DNA from: DASSTY01 sp035760645
GTDB taxonomy: Bacteria; Gemmatimonadota; Gemmatimonadetes; Gemmatimonadales; GWC2-71-9
DNA length: 64,000 nucleotides
Direction of reading: 5' to 3'
Assembly: GCA_035760645.1 (NCBI GenBank)
Contig: DASTSO010000117.1
Span: 62,001 to 126,000 of the forward strand
Positions 36,626-45,621 of the stretch are shown here, piece after piece. Position numbers and translations under genes: made by a program. The notes below the pieces were generated by a model, which did not search any database, was not told where the DNA came from, and saw only the letters and a list, made by a program, of their open reading frames with translations. Position 1 is the stretch's first letter; every line of letters begins with the position of its first letter.

Positions 36626-37336
36626 GTGAGCGTGCCCGTGGCACGGCCCCGCGCGGTCCTCTTCGACGCGGGCAACACGCTCATCTTTCTCGACTACCCA
36701 CGCCTCGCGGCCGGCATGGGGCGGGTGACGGGGCTCCCGCTCACCGGCGCCATGCTCGAGGCGCGGGCCGCCGAGGCGGCCCGCGCGATGGAGCGCGCCG
36801 CCGGCTCCGATCGAGAGCGCGCGGCCGCCTACCTCGAGGCGCTCGCGCTTCTCGTCGGCGTGCCGCACGAGGCGCTCGAGGCGGTGCGGGCGGAGTTGTA
36901 CCGGCTGCACGCCGAGCGGCATCTGTGGAGCGGCGTGCACCCGGGCACGGCGCCCGCCCTCGCGCGGCTCCGCGACGCCGGGCTCCGGCTCGGCGTCGTC
37001 TCGAACAGCGACGGCCGGGTGGACTCCGCCCTCGTCGCCGCGGGGCTGCGCGACCACTTCGAGGTGGTGGTCGACTCCGCCCTCGTCGGGATCGAGAAGC
37101 CCGACCCGCGCATCTTCGCCGCTGCGCTCGCGCGGCTCGACGTCGGGCCCGCCGACGCGCTCTACGTGGGCGATGTGTACGAGGTGGACGTCGTCGGCGC
37201 CCGCGCCGCGGGCATGCCCGTGGCGCTCGTCGACCCGCTGGGCCACCACGCGGGCCGCGACGTGCCGACCGTGCCTTCGGTGGCGGCGCTCGTCGACCGC
37301 CTGCTCGCAGGCGACACGCCGCAGCCCGTGCCGTGA
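36626..37336 (+). CDS. HAD-superfamily hydrolase
   Basis: 236 residues from GTG 36626 (GTG 36632 also possible). Motif I is LFDAGNTLI, motif II VVSNSDG, motif III KPDPRIF, motif IV VGDVYEVDVVGA. The usual second Asp of motif I (DxD) is Gly here, which occurs in some HAD groups but removes the usual acid-base residue of phosphatases. Substrate unknown. It may remove a damaged acyl-CoA or cofactor by-product given its location between mutase genes; that is speculation. Confidence 0.85.
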   Translation: MSVPVARPRAVLFDAGNTLIFLDYPRLAAGMGRVTGLPLTGAMLEARAAEAARAMERAAGSDRERAAAYLEALALLVGVPHEALEAVRAELYRLHAERHLWSGVHPGTAPALARLRDAGLRLGVVSNSDGRVDSALVAAGLRDHFEVVVDSALVGIEKPDPRIFAAALARLDVGPADALYVGDVYEVDVVGARAAGMPVALVDPLGHHAGRDVPTVPSVAALVDRLLAGDTPQPVP

Positions 37337-37386
37337 GATTCCGTGAGGTTCCGTTCCACGCCGACCAGGAGACACCCCCGGCCGTG

Positions 37387-37824
37387 ATGATGACCGCCGA
37401 GAAGCCCGTGAAGAAGCTCGCCCGCCCGATCCGCGTCCTCGTCGCCAAGCCCGGCCTCGACGGCCACGACCGCGGCGCCAAGGTGGTCGCCGCCGCGCTG
37501 CGGGACGCGGGGATGGAGGTCGTGTACACCGGCCTCCACCAGACGCCCGAGATGATCGCCACCGCGGCCGTGCAGGAGGACGTGGACGTCGTCGGGCTCT
37601 CGATTCTCTCGGGCGCCCACATGACGCTCTTCCCGCGGGTCCGCCAGCTGCTCGAGCAGATGGGGCGGCCCGACATCCTCGTCACCGGCGGCGGGATCAT
37701 CCCGAAGGACGACGCCGAGGCCCTGCACGCCCAGGGCATCGGCCAGCTCTTCGGCCCCGGCACGCCCACCGGCGAGCTCATCGACTACATCGGGTCGTGG
37801 GCCGCCGAGCACCTCGAGAGCTGA
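37387..37824 (+). CDS. icmB: B12-binding small subunit of acyl-CoA mutase
   Basis: 145 residues, ATG 37387 (ATG 37390 also in frame). Cobalamin-binding fold with lower-ligand motif GLDGHDRG (DxHxxG), SILSGAH and TGGGI. It supplies the adenosylcobalamin domain missing from the large subunit. It lies 2 kb downstream of that gene, with the eRF1-like and HAD genes between. Eight bases separate it from the carboxylase gene. Confidence 0.93.
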   Translation: MMTAEKPVKKLARPIRVLVAKPGLDGHDRGAKVVAAALRDAGMEVVYTGLHQTPEMIATAAVQEDVDVVGLSILSGAHMTLFPRVRQLLEQMGRPDILVTGGGIIPKDDAEALHAQGIGQLFGPGTPTGELIDYIGSWAAEHLES

Positions 37825-37831
37825 GCCCGCC

Positions 37832-39478
37832 GTGACCGCCGCCTCCGGCTCCAGCACCCCGGCGCCCGCGCGCCCGGGGCGCCTGCGCGCGCTCACCGAG
37901 GAGTACGCGGCCTTGGCCGCGCGGCTGCGGGAGGGGGGCGGCGCCAAACGGGTCGCCCGGATGCACGAGAAGGGGCAGCTCGCCCCGCGCGAGCGGGTGA
38001 CGCGGCTGCTCGACCCCGGCGCGCCGTGGCTCGAGGTGGGGCTCCTCGTCGCCTACGACCGCTACGACGGCCAGGCGCCGGGTGCCGGGGTCATCACCGG
38101 GGTCGGCGTCGTCGAGGGCCGCGAGTGCGTCGTCGTCGCCAACGACGCGACGGTGAAGGCGGGGAGCTGGTGGCCGGAGACCATCACGAAGATTCTCCGC
38201 GCCCAGGAGATCGCGATGCGCGAGCGCATCCCGATCATCTACCTCGTGGACAGCGCGGGCGTGAACCTCCCGTACCAGGAGGGCGTGTTCCCGGGCCAGT
38301 ACGGCGCGGCGCGGATCTTCTACTACAACTCCCTCATGCGCCGCTACCTGCACGTGCCGCAGATCGCGGCCGTGATGGGGAGCTGCATCGCCGGCGGCGC
38401 GTACCTGCCGGCGCTGAGCGACGTGATCTTCATGGTCGAGGGGACGAGCTTCATGGGGCTCGGCGGCCCCAACCTCGTCAAGGGCGCAACGGGCCAGTCG
38501 ATCGACGCCGAGACGCTGGGCGGTGCGCGCACGCACACCGAGCTGAGCGCCGTCGCGCACTACCGCGCCGCGACCGACGCCGAGTGCCTCGACCGCATCC
38601 GCGAGTACGTCGCGCGGCTGCCGCGCCCGGCCGCCCTCGAGCATGCCCGCCGCGCCGCCCGGCCGCCGGCTCGCCCCGCGGCCGAGCTCTACGATCTCCT
38701 CCCCCACGACCACCGCCTCTCCTACGACGCGCGCCAGGTGCTCGCGGCGTTCCTCGACGGCGGCGCGCTCGACGAGTTCCAGCCCGACCGCGCGAAGGAG
38801 ATGATCTGCGGTCACGCCCACATCGAGGGCTGGCCGGTCGCGGTGATCGCCAACCAGCGCGGCATGATCAAGGGCCGCCCGGGCGAGCGGCCGCGCTTCG
38901 GGGGGATCGTCTACACCGAGAGCGCGGAGAAGGTCGCCTATTTCATCGAGACGGCGAACCGCGAGAAGCTGCCGATCCTCTTCATCCAGGACGTGAGCGG
39001 CTTCATGGTGGGCCCGGAGGCCGAGCAGTCGGGGATCATCCGCGCGGGCGCGCGCTTCGTCGAGGCGATGGCGACGGCCACGGTGCCCAAGCTCGTCCTC
39101 ACCATCAACCACGCCTCGGGCGCCGGTTACTACGCGATGGCGGGGCAGGGCTTCGACCCCGACTTCATCCTCTCGTGGCCCACCGGCCGCATGGCCGTCA
39201 TGGAAGGCGAGTCGGCGGTGATGGCGGTCCACGGCCCCGAGATCGAGCGCGCGCAGAAGGAGAAGCGCCCGCTCCCCGAGGCCGTGCAGGCGTCGGTCGA
39301 GGCGATGCGGGCCGACTACGAGCACCAGCTCGACGCGAAGTACGCCGCCGCGCGCGGGTACGTGGACGCCGTCGTCACGCCGGAGGAGACGCGCGACGCG
39401 CTCGCCTTCTGCCTCCGGATCACCAGCCACTTCGCGGGCCCGCACCTCGGCCCGTTCGTCCTCCCGGCCCTCCCATGA
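37832..39478 (+). CDS. Acyl-CoA carboxylase carboxyltransferase (beta) subunit, MCC/GCC-like
   Basis: 548 residues from GTG 37832. Crotonase-type carboxyltransferase halves: VVVANDATVKAGSWWP, VDSAGVNLPYQEGVFPGQYG, GSCIAGGAYLPALSD, GGPNLVKGATGQ, then QDVSGFMVGPEAEQSGIIR, LTINHASGAGYYAMAG. It is closest in pattern to 3-methylcrotonyl- or geranyl-CoA carboxylase beta chains, but the usual MGGEQAA block reads MEGESAV, so the substrate may differ. No biotin carboxylase or biotin carrier gene is in the window. Stop overlaps the subtilase start. Confidence 0.88.
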   Translation: MTAASGSSTPAPARPGRLRALTEEYAALAARLREGGGAKRVARMHEKGQLAPRERVTRLLDPGAPWLEVGLLVAYDRYDGQAPGAGVITGVGVVEGRECVVVANDATVKAGSWWPETITKILRAQEIAMRERIPIIYLVDSAGVNLPYQEGVFPGQYGAARIFYYNSLMRRYLHVPQIAAVMGSCIAGGAYLPALSDVIFMVEGTSFMGLGGPNLVKGATGQSIDAETLGGARTHTELSAVAHYRAATDAECLDRIREYVARLPRPAALEHARRAARPPARPAAELYDLLPHDHRLSYDARQVLAAFLDGGALDEFQPDRAKEMICGHAHIEGWPVAVIANQRGMIKGRPGERPRFGGIVYTESAEKVAYFIETANREKLPILFIQDVSGFMVGPEAEQSGIIRAGARFVEAMATATVPKLVLTINHASGAGYYAMAGQGFDPDFILSWPTGRMAVMEGESAVMAVHGPEIERAQKEKRPLPEAVQASVEAMRADYEHQLDAKYAAARGYVDAVVTPEETRDALAFCLRITSHFAGPHLGPFVLPALP

Positions 39479-42360
39479 TTCTCCGCCGCATCCTGCTCCC
39501 CCCGAGTCTCGGCTTGGCCGTCGCCCTGTCGGGCTGCGCCTCGCACGGCACCCCCGTCGCCACGCCGAAGCCGAACGTCGATCCCGGCGCCACCAGCCGG
39601 CCGACGGTCGTCATCGCCGACACGCTGCACCAGCCGTCGCCCGTGGCGACTGGCCGCCCGCCGATGGCGCCGCCCGAGAGCGCCTTCGCGATGGGGCTCA
39701 TGCCGCTCCGGGCCACGGGCGTCCCGTCCTTCCGCGCGGCGCACCCGACCTACGACGGCCGGGGCGTCATCATCGGCATCCTCGACAGCGGCATCGACGG
39801 CGGCATTCCCGGCCTCATGACCACCACGACGGGCGAGCCCAAGCTGCTCGACCTGCGCGACTTCTCGGCCGAGGGGCGCGTCGCGCTCCGGCCCGCCGAG
39901 GCGCGCGGCGACACCCTCGTCGTCGGCGGTACGCGTCTCGCCGGCTTCGAGCGGCTCCGCGCCGCGGTGCCGGGCAGCCAGTGGTTCGTCGGCGGTCTCG
40001 CCGAGCGACCCCTGGGCACCGAGCCGGCCTCGGACGTGAACGGCGACGGCGACGACCTGGACACCCTCGCGGTGGTCGTCGGGCGCGCGCCGGACGGGTG
40101 GGTGCTCTACGCCGATACCGACGGCAACGGCAGCCTCGCCGGCGAGCAGCCGATTCACGACTATCTCGTCAGGCGCGAGACCTTCGGCTGGCACGTCACC
40201 GGGCGGCCCTCGCCGCTCACGGTCGCCGCGAACTTCCGCGAACCGGCGGGCGCGGGCGCGCCGCCGACGCTCGATCTCTTCTTCGACACGAGCGGCCACG
40301 GCACGCACGTCGCGGGGATCGCGGCGGGACACGACCTCTACGGGGTGAAGGGCTTCGACGGCGTCGCGCCGGGCGCGTATCTGCTCGGGCTCAAGATCGC
40401 GAACAACGCGCAGGGCGGCATCTCGACGACCGGTGCGATGGCCGAGGCGCTCGACTACGCGATCCGCTTCGCCGAGGCGCGGAAGCTCCCGCTCGTGCTC
40501 AACATGAGCTTCGGCGTGGGCAGCGAGATCGAGGGCGCGGCGCGCATCGACGCCATCGTGGATTCGGTGCTCGCGAGGCACCCCGACGTGACGTTCACGA
40601 TCAGCGCGGGCAACGACGGCCCCGGGCTCAGCACCTTGGGCTTCCCGGGCTCCTCCACGCGGGTCCTCACCGTCGGCGCCACGTACCCGAACGCCTTCCG
40701 CGGCGTGCGCGACAGCGCCGCCGTCGCGGCGGCGGGGCCCGATCCGGTCGCGTTCTTCAGCGCGCGCGGCGGCGAGCTCGCGAAGCCCGACCTCGTCACG
40801 CCCGGCGTCGCCTACTCGAGCGTGCCGCGCTGGAATCGGGGCGACGAGACCAAGGGCGGCACCAGCATGGCTTCGCCCCATGCCTCGGGTCTCGCGACGC
40901 TCCTCGTTTCGGCGCTCGCGCAGGAGCGCCGGCCCATCGTGGCCCGCGCCGTCCGCCAGGCGCTCACCGCCACCGCGCGCCCGCTCGCGGGCGACACCGA
41001 GCTCGACGACGGGGCGGGCCTCCCGGACGTGAGCGCCGCCTTCGCCTGGCTCCAGGCGGGGCACGCGGTGCCCGAGGTGCGGGTCGCCGTCCCGGGCTCG
41101 CGCTATGCCACTGCGGCGTACCGCCCGCGCGGGCTCGCCTCGCCGGCCGATACCGTGCAGACGTTCGAGCTCGCGCTCCCGGCGGGCACGAAGGGCGCCG
41201 CCACGTTCACGCTGAAGAGCGACGCCGCGTGGCTCGTCGCGCCGCCACGGCTCACCCTCCGCGGGGCCACGGCACGCGTCACCCTGCGGTACCGCGCCGC
41301 GGCACTCCGGGCGCCGGGCGCCTACAGCGGCACCGTGACCGGGTGGACCGCCGACACGCTCGCCGGGCCGGCATTCCGCCTCGTGAACACCGTGATCGTC
41401 CCCTACCCGGCCGGCCGCGACGTCCCGGCGACGACGCTCGACCTCGGGCGGAACGAGGTGCGCCGGCTCTTCTTCCACGCCGACTCGGCGCGCCCCTTCG
41501 CGGTGCGCGCGGAGCGCACGGCGGGCAGCCGGCCCTCGCTCTACCTGTTCGAGCCGGGCGGCATGCCGTTTCGGGATCAGAACGGCATGCCGATCGGCGA
41601 GGGCGAGGACGCGGGCTTCTATCAGGTGGATGCGAGCGACGCGGTCGCCGGAGTGTACGAGACCGACGCGGTCGGCGCCCCGGACACGGCGTCGAGCATC
41701 CGGCTGGCCATCACGCAGTCGCCCGTGACGATGCACCTCGTCCGCGCGGGCGACAGCGTGCGCGCCACCCTGCGAAACCGGACGGACGAGAGCGCGCCGA
41801 TCGGCGCGATCTTCCTCCTGGGGGGCGGGCAGCGCGTCCAGACCGTGAGCACGCGCGGCAGCGCGGTGCAGCGCATCGCGTTCCGGGCGCCCGCGTGGGC
41901 GCGGAGCGCGGTGATCGACGTGCGCATGGATCCGGCGCAGTGGGCGATGTTCACCGACTTCGGCGTCACCCTCTTCGACTCCGCCGGCCGGCAGCTCGGC
42001 CAGTCGCCGCTCAATTACGCGCTGGGCCGCCTCCGCGTCGAGCTGCCCCAGGGCCATCCCGACATGCCCGTCACGCTCGGCCTCTTCCCGGGGCTCGCCG
42101 TGCCCGGGAGCGACGCGCCGTGGACGGTTCAGGTGACGCTCCAGCTCCAGGCCGAGCCGGTGCGCGCCGACACGCGCGGCCCGCAGCAGACCAGCGTCGC
42201 GCCGCGCGGCGAGAGCCGCCTCACGTTCGCGCTCCCGCAGACCCCGTGGGCGCTCCCCGACGGCTTCGCGCCGCTCGGCGTGCTCGTCATCAAGGCGGGT
42301 GAGCACCTCTGGACGCGCCAGGACGGCCTCCCCGCGGGCGGGCAGGCGGTGGCGCGATGA
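39475..42360 (+). CDS. S8 subtilisin-family lipoprotein protease
   Basis: 961 residues. Lipobox LSGC about residue 17-20 predicts lipid anchoring. Catalytic Asp104 (GILDSGIDGG), His275 (SGHGTHVAGIAAG) and Ser464 (GGTSMASPHASG), with oxyanion Asn region ISAGNDGPGLST. A 170-residue insertion separates Asp and His, as in tripeptidyl-peptidase II-like subtilases, and it includes the DVNGDGDDLDT stretch that may bind calcium. The last 400 residues are beta-rich. It is translationally linked (ATGA) both to the carboxylase before it and AtuA after it, which is unusual for an exported protease in a metabolic operon. Confidence 0.9.
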   Translation: MILRRILLPPSLGLAVALSGCASHGTPVATPKPNVDPGATSRPTVVIADTLHQPSPVATGRPPMAPPESAFAMGLMPLRATGVPSFRAAHPTYDGRGVIIGILDSGIDGGIPGLMTTTTGEPKLLDLRDFSAEGRVALRPAEARGDTLVVGGTRLAGFERLRAAVPGSQWFVGGLAERPLGTEPASDVNGDGDDLDTLAVVVGRAPDGWVLYADTDGNGSLAGEQPIHDYLVRRETFGWHVTGRPSPLTVAANFREPAGAGAPPTLDLFFDTSGHGTHVAGIAAGHDLYGVKGFDGVAPGAYLLGLKIANNAQGGISTTGAMAEALDYAIRFAEARKLPLVLNMSFGVGSEIEGAARIDAIVDSVLARHPDVTFTISAGNDGPGLSTLGFPGSSTRVLTVGATYPNAFRGVRDSAAVAAAGPDPVAFFSARGGELAKPDLVTPGVAYSSVPRWNRGDETKGGTSMASPHASGLATLLVSALAQERRPIVARAVRQALTATARPLAGDTELDDGAGLPDVSAAFAWLQAGHAVPEVRVAVPGSRYATAAYRPRGLASPADTVQTFELALPAGTKGAATFTLKSDAAWLVAPPRLTLRGATARVTLRYRAAALRAPGAYSGTVTGWTADTLAGPAFRLVNTVIVPYPAGRDVPATTLDLGRNEVRRLFFHADSARPFAVRAERTAGSRPSLYLFEPGGMPFRDQNGMPIGEGEDAGFYQVDASDAVAGVYETDAVGAPDTASSIRLAITQSPVTMHLVRAGDSVRATLRNRTDESAPIGAIFLLGGGQRVQTVSTRGSAVQRIAFRAPAWARSAVIDVRMDPAQWAMFTDFGVTLFDSAGRQLGQSPLNYALGRLRVELPQGHPDMPVTLGLFPGLAVPGSDAPWTVQVTLQLQAEPVRADTRGPQQTSVAPRGESRLTFALPQTPWALPDGFAPLGVLVIKAGEHLWTRQDGLPAGGQAVAR

Positions 42361-43769
42361 GCCGCCCGACCGGGAGCGGCAACACGGCGAGGCGCGACGG
42401 CAAGGTGGTCCGCATCGCCGCGGGCCAGGGCTTCTGGGGCGACTGGCTCGAGGCCCCGGTGCGCCAGGTGCAGGGCGGTCCGATCGACTACCTGATGATG
42501 GACTACCTGGCGGAAGTCACGATGTCCATCATGCAGAAGCAGAAGACGCGCGACCCGAAGATGGGCTACGCGCGCGACTTCGTGCCGCTGATGGAGCGCA
42601 TCCTCCCCGACGTGGTCGCGAAGGGGATCCGCGTCACCTCGAATGCCGGCGGCGTGAATCCACTTGGCTGCGCCGAGGCCGTGCTCGCCGTGGCCCGCAA
42701 GCTCGGGCTCGAGGGCAAAGTGCGCGTCGGGCTCGTGACGGGGGACGACATCCTCGCGCGCCTCGACGAGCTCATCGCGAGCGGCCACGAGCTGCGCGAC
42801 ATGGAGACCGGCCGCCCGCTGAGCGACGTGCGCGACCGCGTGCTCTCGGCCAACGCCTACCTCGGCATGGGGCCGATCGTCGAGGCGCTCCGGGGCGGCG
42901 CGAACGTCGTCGTCACGGGCCGCGTCACCGACACCGGGCTCACGCTCGGGCCGATGTTCCACGAGTTCGGCTGGGCGGCGGACGACTGGGACAAGGTCGC
43001 CGCGGGCACCGTCGCCGGGCACATCATCGAGTGCGGCGCGCAGAGCTCGGGGGGCAACCTCCTCAAGGACTGGCGCAAGGTGAAGGGGATGGCCGACCCC
43101 GGCTTCCCGATCGTCGAGGCGCATCCCGACGGCACCTTCGTCGTCACCAAGCATCCCGGCACCGGCGGCGTCGTCTCGGTCGCGTCGGTCACGGAGCAGC
43201 TCGTCTACGAGATGGGCGACCCGCACTGCTACATCACGCCGGACGGCATCGCCGACTTCACCACGATCCGGCTGCGGCAGGCCGGGCGCGACCGCGTGGC
43301 GGCGAGCGGCATTCGCGGCGGGCCGAAGACCGACAAGCTCAAGGTGTCGATCGCCTACTTCTACGGTTACAAGGCCGTCGGCACGCTCGTCTACAGCTGG
43401 CCCGACGCGTACGAGAAGGCGAAGGCGGCGGACAAGATCCTCCGGCAGCGCCTCGCCGACCTCGGGCTCGAGTTCGAGCAGATCCTCACCGAGTTCGTCG
43501 GCGCCGACGCGACCCATGGGCCGCTCGCCGGCCGGCCCGATCCCGAAGCGCCCGAGGTGCAACTTCGCATCGGCGTGCGCGCGCGCGAGAAGGCGCCGGT
43601 CGAGCGCTTCACGCGCGAGATCGCCCCGCTGGTGCTGACGGGCCCGCCGAGCGTCACCGGCTTCGCGGGCGGCCGCCCGGCCGTGGAGGAGATCGTCGCC
43701 TACTGGCCCGCGCTCATCGACCGCACGGCGATCGAGCCGGGGGTGCGGGTGGAGATCCTGGAGGCGTAG
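42357..43769 (+). CDS. atuA: AtuA-family acyclic terpene utilisation protein
   Basis: 470 residues. Family blocks: IAAGQGFWGDWLEAP, DYLMMDYLAEVTMSIM, VTSNAGGVNPLGCA, VVTGRVTDTGLTLGPM, AQSSGGNLLKDW and YAYFYGYK-like IAYFYGYKAVGTL. AtuA homologues are required for geraniol/citronellol breakdown in Pseudomonas, but the reaction is not established. In many genomes a further 100-residue C-terminal domain is fused; here it is the next gene. Start overlaps the subtilase stop. Confidence 0.9.
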   Translation: MSRPTGSGNTARRDGKVVRIAAGQGFWGDWLEAPVRQVQGGPIDYLMMDYLAEVTMSIMQKQKTRDPKMGYARDFVPLMERILPDVVAKGIRVTSNAGGVNPLGCAEAVLAVARKLGLEGKVRVGLVTGDDILARLDELIASGHELRDMETGRPLSDVRDRVLSANAYLGMGPIVEALRGGANVVVTGRVTDTGLTLGPMFHEFGWAADDWDKVAAGTVAGHIIECGAQSSGGNLLKDWRKVKGMADPGFPIVEAHPDGTFVVTKHPGTGGVVSVASVTEQLVYEMGDPHCYITPDGIADFTTIRLRQAGRDRVAASGIRGGPKTDKLKVSIAYFYGYKAVGTLVYSWPDAYEKAKAADKILRQRLADLGLEFEQILTEFVGADATHGPLAGRPDPEAPEVQLRIGVRAREKAPVERFTREIAPLVLTGPPSVTGFAGGRPAVEEIVAYWPALIDRTAIEPGVRVEILEA

Positions 43770-43801
43770 GCGGGACGGCGGGAGAGGCGGGACGGCGGGA
43801 C
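43769..43801. repeat. GGCGGGAC tandem repeat after atuA
   Basis: Four imperfect copies of GGCGGGA(C) directly after the atuA stop codon. The complementary form recurs at 43903-43936, so the two can pair as an inverted repeat. Confidence 0.7.
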
Positions 43802-43826
43802 ACTGCACTCGCACGACGAGAGGATC

Positions 43827-44306
43827 ATGGCTACGAGGAAGAGCGGCGCGAAGCGCGCGGCAACTGCGAAGCGGCGCGGCACGACGACGGTCGCGGTGAA
43901 GACCTCCCGCCGTCCCGCCGTCCCGCCGTCCCGCCAGACCGTTCCCGTCCAGCTCCGCTGGCTCGCCCACGCGCGCTCGGGGGACAAGGGGAACACGGCC
44001 AACGTCGGCCTCATCGCGCTGGAGCCGGAGCTCTACGAGCTGCTGCGGCGCGAGGTGACCGTCGCGCGGGTGAAGCGGCACTTCAAGGGGATGGTGAGCG
44101 ATGTCGAGCGGTTCGAGCTGCCGAATCTCCAGGCGCTCAACTTCCTCCTGCACGGCGCGCTCGACGGCGGCGGGACGATCTCGCTCAAGACCGACGCGCA
44201 GGGCAAGGTCTACTCGACCGCGCTGCTCCGGATGACGATCCCCGTACCGCGCGCGCTCGCGCGGCGCCTGGGCGTGCCGGCCACCCCGGCCGGGCGCGGC
44301 GTCTGA
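43827..44306 (+). CDS. Stand-alone AtuA C-terminal domain protein
   Basis: 159 residues. The recognisable domain starts near residue 42 with LRWLAHARSGDKGNTANVGL and runs to ALLRMTIPVP; this is the segment normally fused to the end of AtuA. The first 36 residues are basic and low-complexity (SGAKRAATAKRRG and Pro/Ser) and are partly encoded by the CCCGCCGT tandem repeat at 43903-43936. The true start could lie further in. Stop and next start overlap by one base. Confidence 0.75.
   Translation: MATRKSGAKRAATAKRRGTTTVAVKTSRRPAVPPSRQTVPVQLRWLAHARSGDKGNTANVGLIALEPELYELLRREVTVARVKRHFKGMVSDVERFELPNLQALNFLLHGALDGGGTISLKTDAQGKVYSTALLRMTIPVPRALARRLGVPATPAGRGV
43903..43936. repeat. CCCGCCGT tandem repeat inside the AtuA-C gene
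   Basis: Four copies in tandem, complementary to the GGCGGGAC array at 43769-43801. The pair brackets the junction between the two AtuA parts. Confidence 0.7.
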
Positions 44307-45064
44307 TGGACGCCCCCCTCCTCGTCGCCCTCGACGACGGCGTGCTCACCCTCACGCTCAACCGGCCCGAGAAGCGCAACGCGCTCGGCGTCGTCCTCAT
44401 CGACGCACTGCACGCCGCGCTCGGGCGCGCGGAGCTCGATCCCGACGTGCGCGTCGTGGCGATCCGCGGGGCGGGGAAGGACTTCTGCGCCGGCGCCGAT
44501 CTGGGCGAGCTGCTCGCCTCGGCCGAGCGCACGCCGGCCGAGAACGAGCGCGACGCGCTGCACCTGGGCGGCGTGTTCACGCGCATCCGGCGGCTGCCGA
44601 AGCCGGTCGTCGCCCTCGTGCACGGGCGCGCGCTCGCGGGCGGCGCGGGGCTCGCCACCGCGTGCGACCTCGTCCTCGCGGCCGACACCGCGCAGCTCGG
44701 CTACCCCGAGATCCAGCGCGGCTTCGTGCCCGCGATGGTGATGACCATCCTGCGCCGTCTCGCCGGCGAGCGGCTCGCGTTCGACCTCGTCGCGACCGGC
44801 CGGCTGCTCGGCGCGGAGGAGGCGCGCCAGGCGGGCCTCGTCTCGCGCGTCGTGCCCGCCGCGGAGCTCGACCGGGCCGCCACGGCGCTCCTCGCCCCGC
44901 TCGCCGCGGCCAGCGCGTCGGCGCTCGCGCTCACGAAGCAGCTCTTTTACGAGCTGGACACCGCCTCGTTCGAGGACGGCATCGCCGCCGGCGCGCGCAT
45001 CAACGCACTCGCCCGCAGCACACCCGACTTTCACGCGGCGATCGCCCGCTTCCTCGAGCGCTGA
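44306..45064 (+). CDS. Enoyl-CoA hydratase/isomerase (methylglutaconyl-CoA hydratase-like)
   Basis: 252 residues of crotonase fold: LNRPEKRNALG, FCAGADLGEL (oxyanion hole), HGRALAGGAGLATACD and GYPEIQRGFVPA. The first catalytic Glu position of classical enoyl-CoA hydratase is Gly here, the second Glu (PEI) is kept, a pattern found in some methylglutaconyl- and isohexenylglutaconyl-CoA hydratases. With the carboxylase and AtuA this suggests a leucine or acyclic terpene degradation step. Confidence 0.85.
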   Translation: MDAPLLVALDDGVLTLTLNRPEKRNALGVVLIDALHAALGRAELDPDVRVVAIRGAGKDFCAGADLGELLASAERTPAENERDALHLGGVFTRIRRLPKPVVALVHGRALAGGAGLATACDLVLAADTAQLGYPEIQRGFVPAMVMTILRRLAGERLAFDLVATGRLLGAEEARQAGLVSRVVPAAELDRAATALLAPLAAASASALALTKQLFYELDTASFEDGIAAGARINALARSTPDFHAAIARFLER

Positions 45065-45066
45065 AC

Positions 45067-45288
45067 ATGGTGGAGCACCTGCGCGTCTTGCGGCTCGCCT
45101 GCTCGGTCTTCGGCTTCGCGGCGGCGGCGGCCGGTGTCGTGCTCGGGGACCGGCGCATCGTCTGGGTCGCCATCGTCCTCCTCGGCGCGGCCTTCCTGCT
45201 TCGCATCCTCATACGCCGCATGGCGGATTCCACCACGCCCGCCGACGAGCGCGAATCGGGCGACGACGAATCGGGAACGCCGCACTAG
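45067..45288 (+). CDS. Small membrane protein, unknown
   Basis: 73 residues from ATG 45067, two hydrophobic helices (about 8-25 and 31-47) followed by an acidic, polar tail. It follows the hydratase by 2 bases. No family recognised. Confidence 0.6.
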   Translation: MVEHLRVLRLACSVFGFAAAAAGVVLGDRRIVWVAIVLLGAAFLLRILIRRMADSTTPADERESGDDESGTPH

Positions 45289-45621
45289 TAATTGGCACAA
45301 CGGCGCGGATATTGCTGAACATTCCAGCCGAGCGACGCCGGTGCCGCCGCGCCGCCCTTGATTTCTCGGCCGGCGGCGTTCAACTTTGCAGCGCTTTTTT
45401 GCAGCACTCTGTGCCGACCATGGGGCCCTGGCCCCGTTGCGTCTGAAACAAACGTCGGGCATCCGGCGTCGTTCGCCGGTCCGTGCGCGCAGTGGTGCGC
45501 TCGTCAGCGGGTGCATCGAGCAGGAGTCGCGTCGCGATCGGTGCTGAAGGTGTAGGCTGCGGTACGTGGTATCGAAGTGCTACTCTCTAGCAGGCAAACG
45601 GGGAACACAGGAGGAAGTGGT
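45289..45621. other. 333-base intergenic leader of the first beta-barrel gene
   Basis: Lower GC than its surroundings. Contains the ECF-type promoter at 45444-45470, a T6 run at 45404-45409 between two GCAG copies, and a Shine-Dalgarno GGAGGAAG just before the ATG. No reading frame is convincing. Confidence 0.5.
45444..45470 (+). promoter_or_regulatory. ECF-sigma type promoter TGAAAC-N17-CGTC
   Basis: -35 TGAAAC at 45444-45449 (extended TGAAACAAAC), 17-nt spacer, -10 CGTC at 45467-45470. It matches the sigma-W/sigma-M style consensus and the identical element at 53510. It precedes an outer-membrane gene, a typical ECF target. The implied 5' leader is about 145 nt. Confidence 0.55.

Noticed and set aside
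37832..39478. Propionyl-CoA carboxylase call for the beta subunit
   Set aside because: Block pattern is closer to methylcrotonyl/geranyl-CoA carboxylases and no alpha subunit is present to decide.
45404..45409. T6 run as terminator of the small membrane-protein gene
   Set aside because: No stable GC stem directly precedes it; the GCAG copies flanking it are direct repeats.
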